Source of the DNA: Coptis chinensis
Lineage: Eukaryota; Streptophyta; Magnoliopsida; Ranunculales; Ranunculaceae
Direction of reading: 5' to 3'
Length of the DNA stretch: 64,000 bases
Assembly (NCBI GenBank): GCA_015680905.1
Contig: CM027381.1
Location: 1,069,501-1,133,500, forward strand
The notes beneath the pieces are model-generated. The model saw nothing but the letters and a program-made list of their open reading frames with translations. It did no database searches and was not told the DNA's origin. Every line of letters starts with the position of its first letter. Within the stretch, counting starts at the first letter, position 1. This document shows, in pieces, positions 32,017 through 43,931 of the stretch. A program made the position numbers and the translations under genes.

Positions 32017-33387
32017 AATAAGCATAATGCATTAGAACTGCTCTTTAGGAGGATAAAATCCAAGCTAAGTTAAACTTTCTCCATTACACTTATCATCCCG
32101 ATAAAGCTTTCTAAAGATTCTGATATAACTTTGGCCAACATATGGGATCTCTCACCCAACATCCAAAAAGTATCCCAGCAGAAAATTATAAAAGAAACAA
32201 TAATGCTCTGAAAAGAGAAATATAACTTTTATTGTGAATAGGAATCAAACTCAAAATGTAGTTCAACTATTATATTTATAAGAATAGATTAGGTTTCCCA
32301 TAATTACTTGTGAATTAAGTAATTAGTATTTAACTAGAAAACAATCTCTTGTTAAGTCTTATCCGGACTATTCTAGAAGCTCATATATCCCAAGTCAATA
32401 AGTCTTCTTTATTGACTTGAACAACAAGGAAACATGTTTAGGTTCGGATTGGGAGTTGGAGTTCCAAACTTAGTAGTTCCGGATTTGGTGTTCCTAGTCA
32501 GGAGTTGGTTCTCCGAGCCTACAACTCGAACTAGATCCTAATCTCCAGTTTTCCTGAGCCTACTACTCTAACCGGATCCAACCTCCAGTTTTCCTCGACT
32601 GCCTACTACTCTAACCGGTTCAACCTCCGGTTCTCGAGCCTACTACTCCAACCAGGTTCGAACCTCCTCTTCTTATTTCACTCCAGAACCTAGGAGGTGA
32701 GTTAGTTAGGACCTAGACTTAAAGTGTGTTCTGGTACTTCCTACCCACACTAAGACCATACCCGAACGTTAAGAAGATGCTGCCATGTGTCACATATTTA
32801 TTTGCTAAAATATGTACACACAGATGCCCCTTTTTTTTCTTCACGAATTGTAACTCAAACCCTTAAGGAAAAAGGATAAAAAGTGTTTGTGCATGTTAAA
32901 GTAGAACCACATAAAAATCACAGAGCAATATACCATAATTTTCTCCTTGGAATTTATGCCCAAAATCTCGTATTATTTCAACAATGAGATGTATTGGATC
33001 AAGAAGAAGAAGAGATCTAGAAGATGATGAGTTGAACCACGTTCTTTAATGGCTGTCTCATTATCCTATGAGAATCAAACTCAAAGCGTAGTCCAACTAT
33101 TCTATTTATAGGAATAGACGAGGTTTCCCAATTAGTGTTTAACTAGGAGACCGTCTCTTGTTAAGTCTCATCTTGTTTAATAGATGAGGTTTCCCAATTA
33201 GTGTTTAACTAGGAGACCGTCTCTTGTTAAGTCTCATCTTGACTATTCTAGAAGCCCCATGTTTTCCAAGTCAAATAGGTCTCCTTTATTGACTTAAACA
33301 ACAGAAAAACATGTTTAGGTTTGGAGTAGTAGTTAGAGCTCGAGCCTAGTAGTTGAGCTCTGATTTTGAGTTCATAGTTAGGAGTTG
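32017..33387 (+). repeat. Moderately repeated non-coding family, copy 1 (continues at 48013)
   Basis: Homologous to 50262-51150. It contains an internal duplication: GAGGTTTCCCAATTAGTGTT...TCTTGTTAAGTCTCATCTTG appears twice in succession at about 33118-33180 and 33184-33240. The word ATGTACACACAGATGCCCC recurs at 31335, 32812, 48188 and 49980. It may be LTR-like sequence of another element, but no termini are certain. The Athila-like element interrupts it at 33387. Confidence 0.6.
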
Positions 33388-34691
33388 TGATAAGAGCCCA
33401 AAACTGTAGTTTGTTAATACTGATTACGTGTTTTATGCATTTAGGGCTTCAAAGTCCATTATCTTGCGAAAATGTGCCACTTTAGCGAGATAAAGGAGCA
33501 AAAGTCAAATGAGAACTTCGAATGCCATATCTTTGGACTCGGACCTCCGGATTGAGGCCTACCTTATGTCAAAACGACCGGCTCGGAAAGAGCTTTGCAA
33601 TGGTCCAAGCCTTGACCCAATCAGAGGAGCAGAAGTGGACGAAAAGTCTGTGGAAGCTAACTGCAGCTGAAGAGGCCTTTTGAATTTGAAAGAATTGGGT
33701 TTTGGGCACGATTCTCTGGCCCAACCCATGGCTCCAAGCCCATGCACGAATTTTGGATCTGGATGTATAAAAACAAAAGCTTAGCTCTTTGTTAATGGTA
33801 GCTAGTTAGACCTAAATTAAGATATAGAATTATAGATCTAGTTTTATTAATTAAATTAAGTTTTAGTTCCATTTAAATTCTTGTTTTAGATTAAATCCTG
33901 AATCATTGTTCTTGATTGATTAGATAAATAAAGTAGTATTTTTTATCAAGTTCGAATTTGTCATTTCCATTTTAGATCTAAATTCAATTCTTGTCATTGT
34001 TTTATTCCGCCATTAAATTAGATTCATTATTGCTAAATTAAGTAATTCTCAATTTCTCACATTATGTTTAGTTTAGATTCAATGGTAAATATTAGATTGA
34101 TGACTCAAGGCTAAACCTCCATTAGAGGGTTGATGAAGCCTTGATGAAACCTTAGTTGTTTAGTATAGAAACGTTGTAGCATCTATTCCACTCTAGAAGG
34201 TCGCGTTTCGCCATGAGAATGGGTGGGCGACCTCACATGCTAGTTAGTACTTGGTAGAAATGCCATGAACACTAGGGATTAGACTCGGAATTCTTGCCGT
34301 AAGAACGTGAGAATTGAGATACAACATTCTACGCTAGGTTGTTAAGTTGGATTCGAGGTGGATTCAATTCCCCTCTAATCTCTTTATCTAGAGTCAACAA
34401 TAGTATTTCCATAGCATTTGTAGTTAATTTCTAGTAATCATCTTAATTAAGTACCGTAGTATAATATTTCGTAAAGCTCTCATTGACTTAAGAGCGACTA
34501 GTTAGACTTAGAAAACAATCCATGCTAGGGGAACTAGGAGTGGAGCGAACCGTTACTCCATTTAGTGCAATTAAGCATTGAGAGTAGAAGCTTTGATAAT
34601 AGACTTCGTAAAAGAATAGTTCTAGTTTACTTACGTTTTGGATTAAGTAGTTCATTTTAATTAGGTAGACTATACATTTTACATTTTATCA
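33388..34691 (+). repeat. 5' LTR of element E
   Basis: 1,304 bp. A TATA box TATAAAAA at 33766-33773 marks the U3/R promoter. Relative to the 3' LTR it lacks about 57 bp of U3 just after the first 25 bases. Other differences are mostly one- to few-base indels. The sequence after it (ATGGCTGCC) is only a weak candidate for a shortened primer-binding site. Confidence 0.9.
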
Positions 34692-35334
34692 AATCAAATG
34701 GCTGCCATCTTAGTTGCACTTTAGCATTGTATTCATAATATAATTAGTTATTTTTAAGTCCCATTTCACCCACCCACCCTTGTTTGATTCATCTTGTGGT
34801 TGCCGTTTCAGTTTTGGAAAAATTCGAGAAAGCCTTGGCCAGCGCTTCAAAGAAGCGCGACCCAGCTATCTTCTTGGACTTCGACTTTGCCTTGGCCGCA
34901 TACAAAGAAGCGACCAGCTATCTTCTTGGACTTCGACTTTGCCTTGGCCCCAGCATACAATATATAAGCGCCCCAGCGCCCTCCTCTGAAATTCGGGGAT
35001 TTCCACGGTTGATTTAAACTTGAATTGTCAAGTTTTTGGTGTTCTAATATCTTATTACGAACAGCATTACCTGAAGGCGCTATTCATAAAAGCGAAGCAA
35101 GGGCGCTATCGGTATTCCTTTCTTCCATACCTCGCATTTTCGGTTAGAGGTTTTATACTAGTATATCGAGAATTGTTTGGAGTGTTGCATGTTAGTTAAG
35201 CTCAACTTAGTCTTGCATGAGATTAAGGTGCAGTCGAACAAAACAACAAAGCGTAATTACACCACAACAAACAAGTCTATCTAGTACACCACCCACGACA
35301 CCTCTAACTACTATCACACAAACCATACGACATA
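34692..35334 (+). other. Leader of element E with GC-rich repeats and TATA-like box
   Basis: A 55-60 bp segment with AAGCGCGACCCAGC / AAGCGACCAGC followed by TATCTTCTTGGACTTCGAC is duplicated at 34854-34950. TATATAA lies at 34961-34967. The same GC-rich word precedes ORF X and ORF Y. Short ORFs here (34780-35017) are not conserved. Confidence 0.5.
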
Positions 35335-37270
35335 ATGGCTGAAGAAGAGACTCCTCTCTCCGACTTCTACAAAGCTTTGGCGATAGCCCTAAGTCTTGCA
35401 TCGTTCTAGCGGACCGGTGGGGGGATTTTGAATTCCCCAAACATATTTAATCTGTTACCCGTTTTCCATGGTCTAGACCATGAAAAACCTTACCAACATC
35501 GTGGGATTGAACAAGTCCTTACAACATTCCACCATCCTACGGTTGAGTGCGGACAGATTAAACTAAGGGTATTTCCTTTCACCCTAGCCCGATAAAGGCG
35601 TCTTGGTTAACTGCCCAAAGCCTAATTACGTGGACTTCGTGGGCTAAACTTGTTCGTTTGTTTATGGAACATTTTTACCCACCCCTAAAGAAACGGATGA
35701 AATGCTTTCCAAGATTCATTTCTTCCGGCGGAACCCTCATGAATCATTTTAAGGGCATGGAATCGTTCACCGATCTCCTTATAGAGTGTCCACACCATAA
35801 CCTAGCAAAACCGTTAGTTAGTGCCTTTTTCAAAGGACTTCAACATCACCATAAAGAAGTCCTTGACATAATAATGGCCAGGGGTAGTTTCTAAGTAAAG
35901 GAGCCCGCGGAGGCTTACAAATTTTTAGAAGACCAAACTAAACGAAATAATAATGGGGGGGGTAGTGATGATATCCCCGGCTCGATAGTTCTTCTTCAAC
36001 GATAAAGGCCGCGGTATATTTGAGAATAAAACCGATCCGAACTTAAAATTTCTTTGGAATCTCTAACTAAAAAGTAGAGGCTATTTACGTTCAACAAAAG
36101 CTATCCCGTCATGAATGTAAATTCCAACCCATGTACTTTCTGTTTTGAGTCGAGCACCACGACAATTATTGTCCTCTAGCTTATGAACAACAACCACCGA
36201 GCGGGATAATGTTTACTCTATTAATAACTATCCTATTCCTAGCATCCCTTGGAGGCGGCATCCCAACTTCGGTTGGAGAAATAATCAACAAGTAACACCT
36301 CCGGTACAATAATCAAAAAGCGTTAGGCAAGCAAACAATTATAACCAAGCTTCACTTAGACAAGGACAAGGACAAAGTCAAGGGAATTATAATAATTATA
36401 ACAAAGCCAAAGCAACCTAGGCAAGGTCAAGCACAAGGTCAAAATAATTATAATAATTATAATACCAATAGAGGTATCGTTCGGGTTAATAATAATAACT
36501 ATCACAACCCACCCATAAATAATCAATGCGAGAGATAGTTCGGTCGCACCACCGTGACTACTACACCTACCTGACCGGGATCGTATCGGCGCTTTATCAG
36601 GTTACCCAACAACTTTTCCAATCAATGACTAAATCAAGCGAGCGGATCTTACAATCAATAAATCGGGGCATACAACGGTTAGCCCAAAGCCAACCAAAAA
36701 AGGCGTGTTTCGGTCAAGCTATACCAAACCACAAAAGCGGCAAACCACGCCTTTGAGGTAAACGGTAATTCTAGTCACGGACACTACAATGCGTAGGTGA
36801 CCTAAATGCCATCACCACTCTCCGTTACGGAAGAGTGGTTGATAACTAAAAATAACTGCTCTATAGTTACCCCATCATTTACTCCACACGGATATCGAAC
36901 TAGATACGAAATAGAAACTGAGGAGCCTACCACGGTAGAGGTACCGGTTAAACCACAACCAAAGAAACCGAAAGCCAAGGTTACCGCGACAAGTAGAGCC
37001 ATATCACGAAAAATATAGAAGCGAAACCACCGTTCCCTCAAAATTAGCCATGCTAACTAGGGATACAAACTTTGAGGAAATTAGGAGCGTTTTCAAGAAT
37101 CTAGCGATAAACCTCCCTTTTCTCGAAGCTATTAAAAGCTTCCTAACCACGCTAAGTTTCTTAAAGAGTTGTGCACTACTAGGCGTAAAGGCGAACATAC
37201 CCAAAGGCGCCTTTTTAGCTGAGCGGTTCCCACTTTATCCGAAAATAATGGAATTGTTAAGTACAAGGAC
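35335..37270 (+). pseudogene. Gag of element E (broken)
   Basis: It starts at ATG 35335 (MAEEETPLSDFYKALAIAL) and shows the gag domain: NSPNIFNLLPVFHGLDH, QVLTTFHHPTVECGQIKL, and at 35658-35894 FMEHFYPP and LIECPHHNLAK...FFKGLQHHHKE. A Asn/Gln-rich region follows (36280-36560), then the linker at 36950-37240 with KPPFP, FKNLAINLPFLEAIKS and AERFPLYP. It matches the minus-strand Gag at 10661-13058. Gag would form the particle. Multiple frameshifts and stops are present, including one soon after the start (ASF then stop at about 35407). Confidence 0.75.
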
Positions 37271-37700
37271 CACAATTAGATCCCTCTTTGTAAAATGCAC
37301 CTTAGGAGATTCCCACCACGGCGACCGCTTTATTAGACACGGGGAGTGTTAACTTACTCCCGTATTACTTGTATAAACAAATAGGTCTACGAAATGCAAC
37401 CTACAAAAAATAGCGTTGCAATTAAGCGGACCAGTCAATTAAGTATCCTAAAGGTGTAGTGGAAAACGTGCTTGTTAAGGTTCAGGGATTTCTACTATCC
37501 TGCTGATTTTGTTATCCTCGATCTGAAAGTCGCTAATGACTCGTTACCGATCATCTTAGGGCGCCCTTCTTGGCAACTGCCAATGCGCTTATAAATTGTC
37601 GCGATGGAAAGATGTCCTTATCTTTTTGGCCATCTTTTTGTCGAGGTAAATGTTTTAAAATGATGAAACAGTTACGGATTAGATCTATAGATGGGGAGGT
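37271..37700 (+). pseudogene. Retropepsin region of element E (broken)
   Basis: The catalytic block LLDTG (DTG codons at 37336-37344) is followed by VNLLPYYLYKQIGL, the usual context in Athila-like proteases. The conserved second half, with a VIL strand and LGRP (IILGRPFLATANA type), can be read in shifted frames at about 37505-37590. It would cleave the Gag-Pol polyprotein. One residue expected after DTG seems to be missing, and frameshifts follow. Confidence 0.7.
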
Positions 37701-38039
37701 TAGCATGATGAGAGTTTAGCTCAAGATTATTATTTTAACAACCGTTTCACGAAAACAATATGTACAAATTCCTTTCTTTTGGAACTTCTGATTTTGTAAA
37801 TGACTCCTACTTAGGAAGTCAACACCATCCTAGAGTCCACACCAATTGTAGACCGTCGGTTGCTCCATACACTGATTATGAAGACTTGCTACGGCGGTAT
37901 TCATTATGCAAAATGAGGACCGGACGAAATATCTATTGATTTTCCACCCACCCGGTGCTTAAACCTCTTCCCGAATTAAAATATATACAACTTGATCCGG
38001 ATGGTAGTCATCCGGTAATTATATCTTCTTTGTTATCTA

Positions 38040-38790
38040 AAGATGAAGAGACATCTTTAATAAGGGTGATTAGGGAACATCGATTACTGCGATTGGTTGG
38101 TCCTTAAGTGACATTAAGGGCATCGACCCAATATGCGCACTCATCGTATCCATTTGGAGGATAGCGAAGACTTCTCGCGAACCTCGGCGTCGCTTAAACC
38201 CTGCCATGAAAGAGGTGGTTAGGGAAGAAGTCTTGCGATTACTTTCGATCGCGGGTATTATATACCCATCTCCGATAGCGAATGGGTAAGTCCCATTCAT
38301 GTAGTTCCTAAGAAATCGGGGAGTTACCATGGTGCGTAGCGGGAAGGGTGACTATGTTGTCACTCGAGGTCCTATGAAATGGAGAATCTGTATTGATTCT
38401 GAGGCGTTTAAATGCTATGACCGCGAAAGGATCACTTTCCGCTTACCATTTATAGATCGGATGCTAGAGCGTCTAGCTGGTCATGCCTTTTATTGTTTCT
38501 GGATGGCTACTCGGCTATTTTCAGATTATTATTGATATTGATGACCAAGAAAGACAACTTTCACATGTCCCCGGAACATATGCCTATAAACGAATGCCTT
38601 TTGGCCTTTGTAATGCTCACGGAACCTTCCAGTGATGTATGCTTCATATATTTAGTGACATGGTAGGCTTTATGGAAGTTTTCATGGATGATTTTTCTAT
38701 CTATGGAGACTCCTTCCGCACTTTGTTTGTCTAACTTTGTCTAAGGTTTTGACGGTGTGAAGAAAAGAGCCTCGTTTTAAATTGGGAAAA
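38040..38790 (+). pseudogene. Reverse transcriptase of element E (broken)
   Basis: In order: WSLSDIKGIDP, NPAMKEVVREEVL, AGIIYPISDSEWVSPIHVV, the motif block FIDRMLERLAGHAFYCF, MPFGLCNA (frameshifted), and FMDDFSIYGDS at 38681 onward, which contains the YxDD-type active site as FMDD. This is the typical gypsy/Athila RT. About five frameshifts or stops separate these blocks. The minus-strand ORF 38070-38330 is a shadow. Confidence 0.85.
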
Positions 38791-39500
38791 GTGTCATTTC
38801 ATGGTCAAAAGGGCATAGTACTAGGTCATATTGTATCTAGTGATGGCATCGAAGTAGATAAAGCCAAACTAGATAAGATAGCGACCTACCTAAACCACGG
38901 TTGTCAGGTGATTAGAAACCTTTCTAGGCCATCGCGGGGGTTTTATAGGCGTTTCATCAAGGATTTTTCGAAAATAGCTAGGCCTTTAACTAACCTCCTT
39001 TTGAAAGATGCCATCTTTGATTTTAATTTTAACTGTAAAATGCTTTTGAAACCTTAAAAGCCGCCCAACCACTTGCACCTATTATCTGACCTCTGATTGG
39101 TCTAAACCATTCGAACTCATGTGTGATGCTAGTGACTATGCGGTTGGTCTTTGTCTTAGGACCGAAAACTAGATAATAAGTCCACTTTTATTTATTATGC
39201 TAGTAAAACTTTAAACGATGCTCAACGGAATTATACAACTACTTGAAAAAGAATTCTTAGTCTCATTTATGCTTTAGATAAATTTAGTCCTTATTTGGTT
39301 GGTTCTAAAACTTTAGTTTACACGGACCATGCGACCATTAGGTACCTTCTTGCAAAGAAGGATGCTAGCGAGATTAATCCGATGGATTCTTCTCCGCAAG
39401 AGTTCACATTAGAAATAAAGGACAAAAGAGGGGTCGAAAGCGTAGTTGCCGACCACTTATCTAGACTTACAAATGGCGATAGTAGTGATTATTCGAGTCC
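38791..39500 (+). pseudogene. RT connection and RNase H domain of element E (broken)
   Basis: LGHIVSSDGIEVDKAK at about 38822 is the conserved segment after the RT palm. SRPSRGFYRRFIKDFSKIARPLTNLL follows in two pieces. The RNase H start is FELMCDASDYAVG (about 39112), and its end is LVYTDHATIRYLLAK with FTLEIKDKRGVESVVADHLSRL in the ORF at 39295-39669. The catalytic Asp residues of RNase H are readable (CDASD, YTDH, ADHLSR). Frameshifts lie between. Confidence 0.85.
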
Positions 39501-39659
39501 ATACGACTCTTTCACGATGAGCATCGTATGCTATTTTTCATCACCATGGTATCGGGACATCGTAAATTATTTAGCGGCTGATGTTATGCCTCATAATTGG
39601 TCAAGAAATGAGCGTAAAAAGTTCTTGGCGAGTCAAAGTTATACTATTGGGATGAGCCC

Positions 39660-40770
39660 TACCTTTTAAGTATTGTCGCGGATCAGATTATTAAATCGTT
39701 GCATTCCCGATGGGAATATAATGAAGTCCTATCGTTCTGCCATGACAAAGAGTGTGGTGGCCACTTTAAGCGGAATGAAAACAGCGCTAAAGTTCTTCAA
39801 TAATGGATTTTATTGGCCTACCCTTTTAAGGATGCCCAAGTGCATTGCAAGGCGTGTATTAGTTGCCAACAACTTGGGCCGAATCCGGCGTAATATGATG
39901 CCTTTAAATCCAATCTTGATAGTAGAAATTTTTCGATGTTTGGGGTATTGATTTCATGGGCCCTTTCCTATTTCCCCACGGTTATATTTATATCCTAGTT
40001 GCGTGGACTCGTGTCTAAATGGATAGAGGCCCTAGCTTGTCGTAGCAATGACCATAAGACCGTTGTATTTTTTATTAAAGAATATATTTTCAGTCGGTTT
40101 GGCATTCCTAAAGCCATCATTAGTGATGGTGGAACACATTTTACAACGAGTTGTGGCATCCCTAGTTAAAAAGTATGGAGTTACACATAAAATAGCAACT
40201 CCTTATCATCCACAAACTAGCGGACAAGTAGAAGTTTCTAATAGGGAAATCAAAAAGATTTTAGAAACAACGATAAACCCCCGATAGGAAAAGACGGGTC
40301 GAGCGTCTATCGGATGCCTTATGGGCATATAGAACTGCTTTCAAAACTCCTATAGGTATGTCTCCTTTAGACTTGTATTTGGGAAACCATGTCATTTGCC
40401 CGTCGAATTAGAGCACCGTGCTCGTGGGCTATAAAAAAGCCTTAACTTCAATATTGATGAGGCGGTGTCAAACGCAAGTTACAATTAAATGAGCTTGAAG
40501 AAATCCGTGGCGATTCTTCTTACGATCTCGAAGGATTATAAAGCCAACATGAAGCGTGTTCATGATAAGCATATCTTCGCGCAAAAGAGTTTGTGGTCGG
40601 ACAAAAGGTTTTGCTTTACAACTCCGTCTACATATTTTCCCGGGAAACTAAAACCCGTTAGTGCGGTCCTTTTTTCGTTTCTTGAAGTCACCCTTACGGG
40701 CAATTACCTTGGTAAATCCCAATGACAACAGATACCTTTCAAGTTAATGGTCAACGGTTAAAACATTTTC
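39660..40770 (+). pseudogene. Integrase of element E (broken)
   Basis: The zinc-binding region is visible in pieces (FCHD, ECGGHFSG..., KTALKFFNNGFYWPT), although the last Cys pair is shifted. The DDE core shows DFMGPFLFPHGYIYILV, then [18 protein letters not shown], then [15 protein letters not shown], which carry the three acidic residues. The C-terminal part reads to FQVNGQRLKHF near 40760. In an intact element this enzyme inserts the cDNA and would make the 5-bp target duplication. Several frameshifts are present. Confidence 0.85.
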
Positions 40771-41945
40771 ACGAACTTTTGTCCCCGATGTGGAGGAAGT
40801 CCTTTTACGGGACCACGTCTATGAGGACTGACCTTGTCATTTGGTGTACTTACTTTCATTTCCATATATCTTGATAAGTACACCATTCAGGTAACCGGCC
40901 CTCCTTATGGAGTGTGTGGGCTGTAAATACGGGATCCTAAGTCCACAGTTCACATAATTCCGTTTTCCACTTTAGCATGTTTTCTCGATTTTTGAGTCAT
41001 GTTCCTCTATGGAGTGAATTATGTATTTATTGTTTTTCGTGTTTCTTATAGTAAACAAATAAAAATAAATTAAAATTCATAAAAATCATAGACATAGCAA
41101 TCCAACAAGTCTTGGGAATCTGACTTTAAACGACCCGTTTGTAAACAAATTTTGTGGTTAAAATTTTGTTTGGGGTGGGAAATCAGTCTTTCCATCCGGA
41201 TTGCTCGAACTTTCTAGTTGTGTTGTGTAGGTCCATTAGTATAGTTCATTTGGGTTGACGTTATCAAATTTAGTGTTCATTCGTTCGCATAACTTACGTC
41301 AAGCACGCACTACGAGGCGTTTTCCACTATCTTATTCGTCACCCCCGGTTGGAATCGAGTGTTTTATGGATCATTGGATTGGAAATTCTCTCCTGATCAT
41401 TTCCATATCTCATTCGCAAGAATCGGACCGATAACGCGGGGAAATCTAGTTTGAAATTAGCTAAAAATCGACAAAAGTCGAAAAATACGAATTGGGCTTG
41501 GGCCTTCTCGCATACACAGGTAGCGCCCAGCGCGTAATCATAGCGCGACCAGCTCAAACTCTGTAAGTCCAAAATCCAAAGAAGCGACTCGCGCTCTATC
41601 TGGCAGCGCCAGCATACCACTCAAAACCCGATCGCGATCTTCTTCTTCTCCGGCCGCTTGACACAAAGTATAAATCCAAACCCTAGCAACCTAAAAAAAA
41701 AAAAAATAATAATAATAATAAATAATAGAATATATCCAAATAGAAACACCACCCACCCCATAATAGAAACTCAACACCAATCTTCCACAATCTCCAACCG
41801 ATCCCACCATCGAAACCACCAACCAATTTCGAGTTTGAACTGCGCCGCCGAACCTACCATAACCACCACTTTGTTGGTTTGGTTAGTTTTCATCAAACTT
41901 CGCATCCACCACCATCTACAAACCCCAAATCAGTAAATAACTTCA
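40771..41945 (+). other. Post-pol spacer, GC-rich leader and TATA-like box before ORF X
   Basis: A PPT-like tract TTTGTTTGGGGTGGGA lies at 41165-41180. A GC-rich leader with AGCGCGACCAGC (41542-41553) follows, then TATAAAT at 41669-41675 and an A-rich stretch, before ORF X. The third copy shows the PPT-like tract at 59972-59994. ORFs at 41339-41620 and 41658-41936 are not conserved and are not called. Confidence 0.5.
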
Positions 41946-43123
41946 ATGGCGCTAACGGCGTAGAATTCTGCCGGAAAAGCGTTTGTTTCAGAAGCGGTTT
42001 AGCGCCATTTTTATGACGCTGAGAGATGTTAAAGAGACATTGGAGCGGTTTGTGGTATTCGATGAGGGATTTCTATCACTATTAATTGGTAGAACAGTTT
42101 TATAAGAGCGAGAAGTGGAGGGAAATAGGATTTTCATTAGGATAGCGAGGACGGGAGGAAGTTCTGAGGCGCGGTTGTTGGTGAGCTATTAGGAATCACC
42201 CACAACCCCAACCTAGATCGACCATTCGGGGAATCCAAGAATCTGCGGTTCTGTTTTGATGAAAGATCACGGTCATAGAGGGTGAATACAATACGATATC
42301 TCATTCGTTAGCCCGGGCGACCACGAGAACCAATCAAAAGGTCGCCGCTCGGTGGATTGGTAAGAACGTCCTCGGGAAAGACAAAGTCAGCGACATCGGA
42401 CTTGATTAATGCGCGTTCTCACGGAATTTGCAAAGAAGGAGTATAATTTCTGCATCCTTGATTTAATTTTGAATGTGATTAGAGGAGTGGGAAAAGAGCC
42501 TAAGCGCCTCTTCCCGTATTGATCACTAAGATTATGCTCTCATTTAGAGCCGTCGCTAGATCTGCTCCTATTAAGATCAAATTGCCTTCTAATGCAAGTA
42601 TTTATAAAGAATGCATTCAAAAGACTTTGGCCGTTGTCTGCGCGAGAGAAGGAAGTTGAGAAGTTGGATAATGAAGGGGAAGATATGACATGGTTGGTTG
42701 AGGATAATTTTGATAGTCATACTTCTAATTTAGAAGCGAATGATAATGTTTGCAAACTGGTTTTCGCGATCACGGTTATAATATCTTTGAAGATATGAGA
42801 CATAGACAAATTGCACCCCAATAAGCAAAGCGGACCTTCGGGCGGCGGTTGAAATGCTCGTAAAGGGTTGACAAGATATAATGTTTAACTTGGAGGTTAT
42901 CCACAAGAATCACCAAGCCCGATTATCGCGATCTTAAAAGGCGAGATGGAAGCCACGGCTTGTTCGGGATAGAGATGCTACGACGCATGCCACTCATTGA
43001 TGAGTCTGTCTCCGTTAGTCACGAGAGGCATGGCGCGTCGTCGCCGCGAGCCAGATGGCTCAAAACCATTCGACACCACACAGCCGATCTCCATCTCGGG
43101 GACCATCTTCTTCCTGCGCCTAG
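41946..43123 (+). pseudogene. ORF X of element E (broken)
   Basis: It starts at ATG 41946, where the third copy also starts (59310, MAQRRRILPEQAFMPTGF). A later block, KNVLGKDKVSDIG at about 42365, matches KNIIGKEKVSDIG in the third copy. The middle has acidic segments (EKEVEKLDNEGEDMTWLVED) matching DSDEEREDMTCLDEDALE at about 58800. The end shares the stop context with the other two copies. In the third copy the centre (RDRQIKIRTKQKNLQTSFEN) looks like a coiled coil, and the C-terminus is Ser/Gln/Pro-rich. Function unknown. Position after pol suggests an accessory or env-like product, but I see no clear signal peptide or membrane segment. Confidence 0.55.
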
Positions 43124-43931
43124 GTGTTCACCATAAATTGGGTCCTTTTATTTCATTGTCTTTATTGTTTTGTAGTGGAATTTTACTTGATGTAGTTAGA
43201 TTTGAATATTAAGTTGTTTGTTTTAGATTATTTGGATTCCATAGTATTTTAATATAATTTATTTTGATCATCTTTCGAAGGTTGTCTTGGAGTAAAAGTT
43301 GAAACTAGGCCGATATCGGCATATCTATGATTTTTTTAGTGGTAGCATGATATCTAGGAGAGTTTAGAAGTTACTATTCTAAACCAAGTTTAAAAGATAC
43401 CGGGGTTGTTAGGAAATCAAAGCTATGGATAGTTTCCGTTTTGGGTTTTGGCGGTTTCCTATTTCGGAAATGGCCTTAAAACAATTTGGCAACTTGCCGA
43501 TTCGTTTTGGAAACCGAAACCTATTTAAACTTCCATCATACTACACTCACAACCCACACTACACCCCACAATCATCTTTCACTTTTCACTCCAGCCCTTT
43601 TTTTCTTGTTTTTTTTTTTCTTAGAAACTCAATTTCTGCACTCGGGGGCTAGCTCCAAAGCCGAAGCGACTTCTACTTTACTGTAAACTGAAAAATCACT
43701 AGAAGCGCGCCAGCGCTGTAAGTAAGCGCGACCAGCGCTCAAACAAAATCGAAATTTAAAATTTAACAGCGCTACAAGTAAGCGCGACCAGCTAAAACAC
43801 TGTAATTCAAAACCCAAGAGCCAGCAGCAAGATAAGATAAAGCGCCAGCTCCTCTCCGATAAACCACAGAAATTTTAGATTTTACGAGGTTCTTCCGTGT
43901 TTTCGCAGCTATTCTACAAAGTAGTGTTGAG
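43124..43931 (+). promoter_or_regulatory. Internal TATA-like box and GC-rich leader of ORF Y (element E)
   Basis: CCTATTTAAACTTCC at 43520-43534 is followed by CTACACTCACAACCCAC and a leader with the word AGCGCGACCAGC twice (43725-43736 and 43781-43792), about 110-210 bp before the ORF Y ATG at 43932. TATA box, CTACACTCACAACCCACACTAC and GC-rich leader are shared with the third copy. Short ORFs here (43425-43817) are not conserved as proteins. Confidence 0.55.

Noticed and set aside
31682..32018. Two plus-strand ORFs of 61 and 77 codons
   Set aside because: Both lie within a MITE bounded by 15-bp inverted repeats and have no recognisable domain.
34692..34712. Primer-binding site of element E
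   Set aside because: The sequence after the 5' LTR (ATGGCTGCC) only partly resembles the TGGCGCC start common in this group, so it is not listed as a feature.
38070..38330. 86-codon minus-strand ORF
   Set aside because: Antisense shadow of the reverse transcriptase region, where plus-strand homology is clear.
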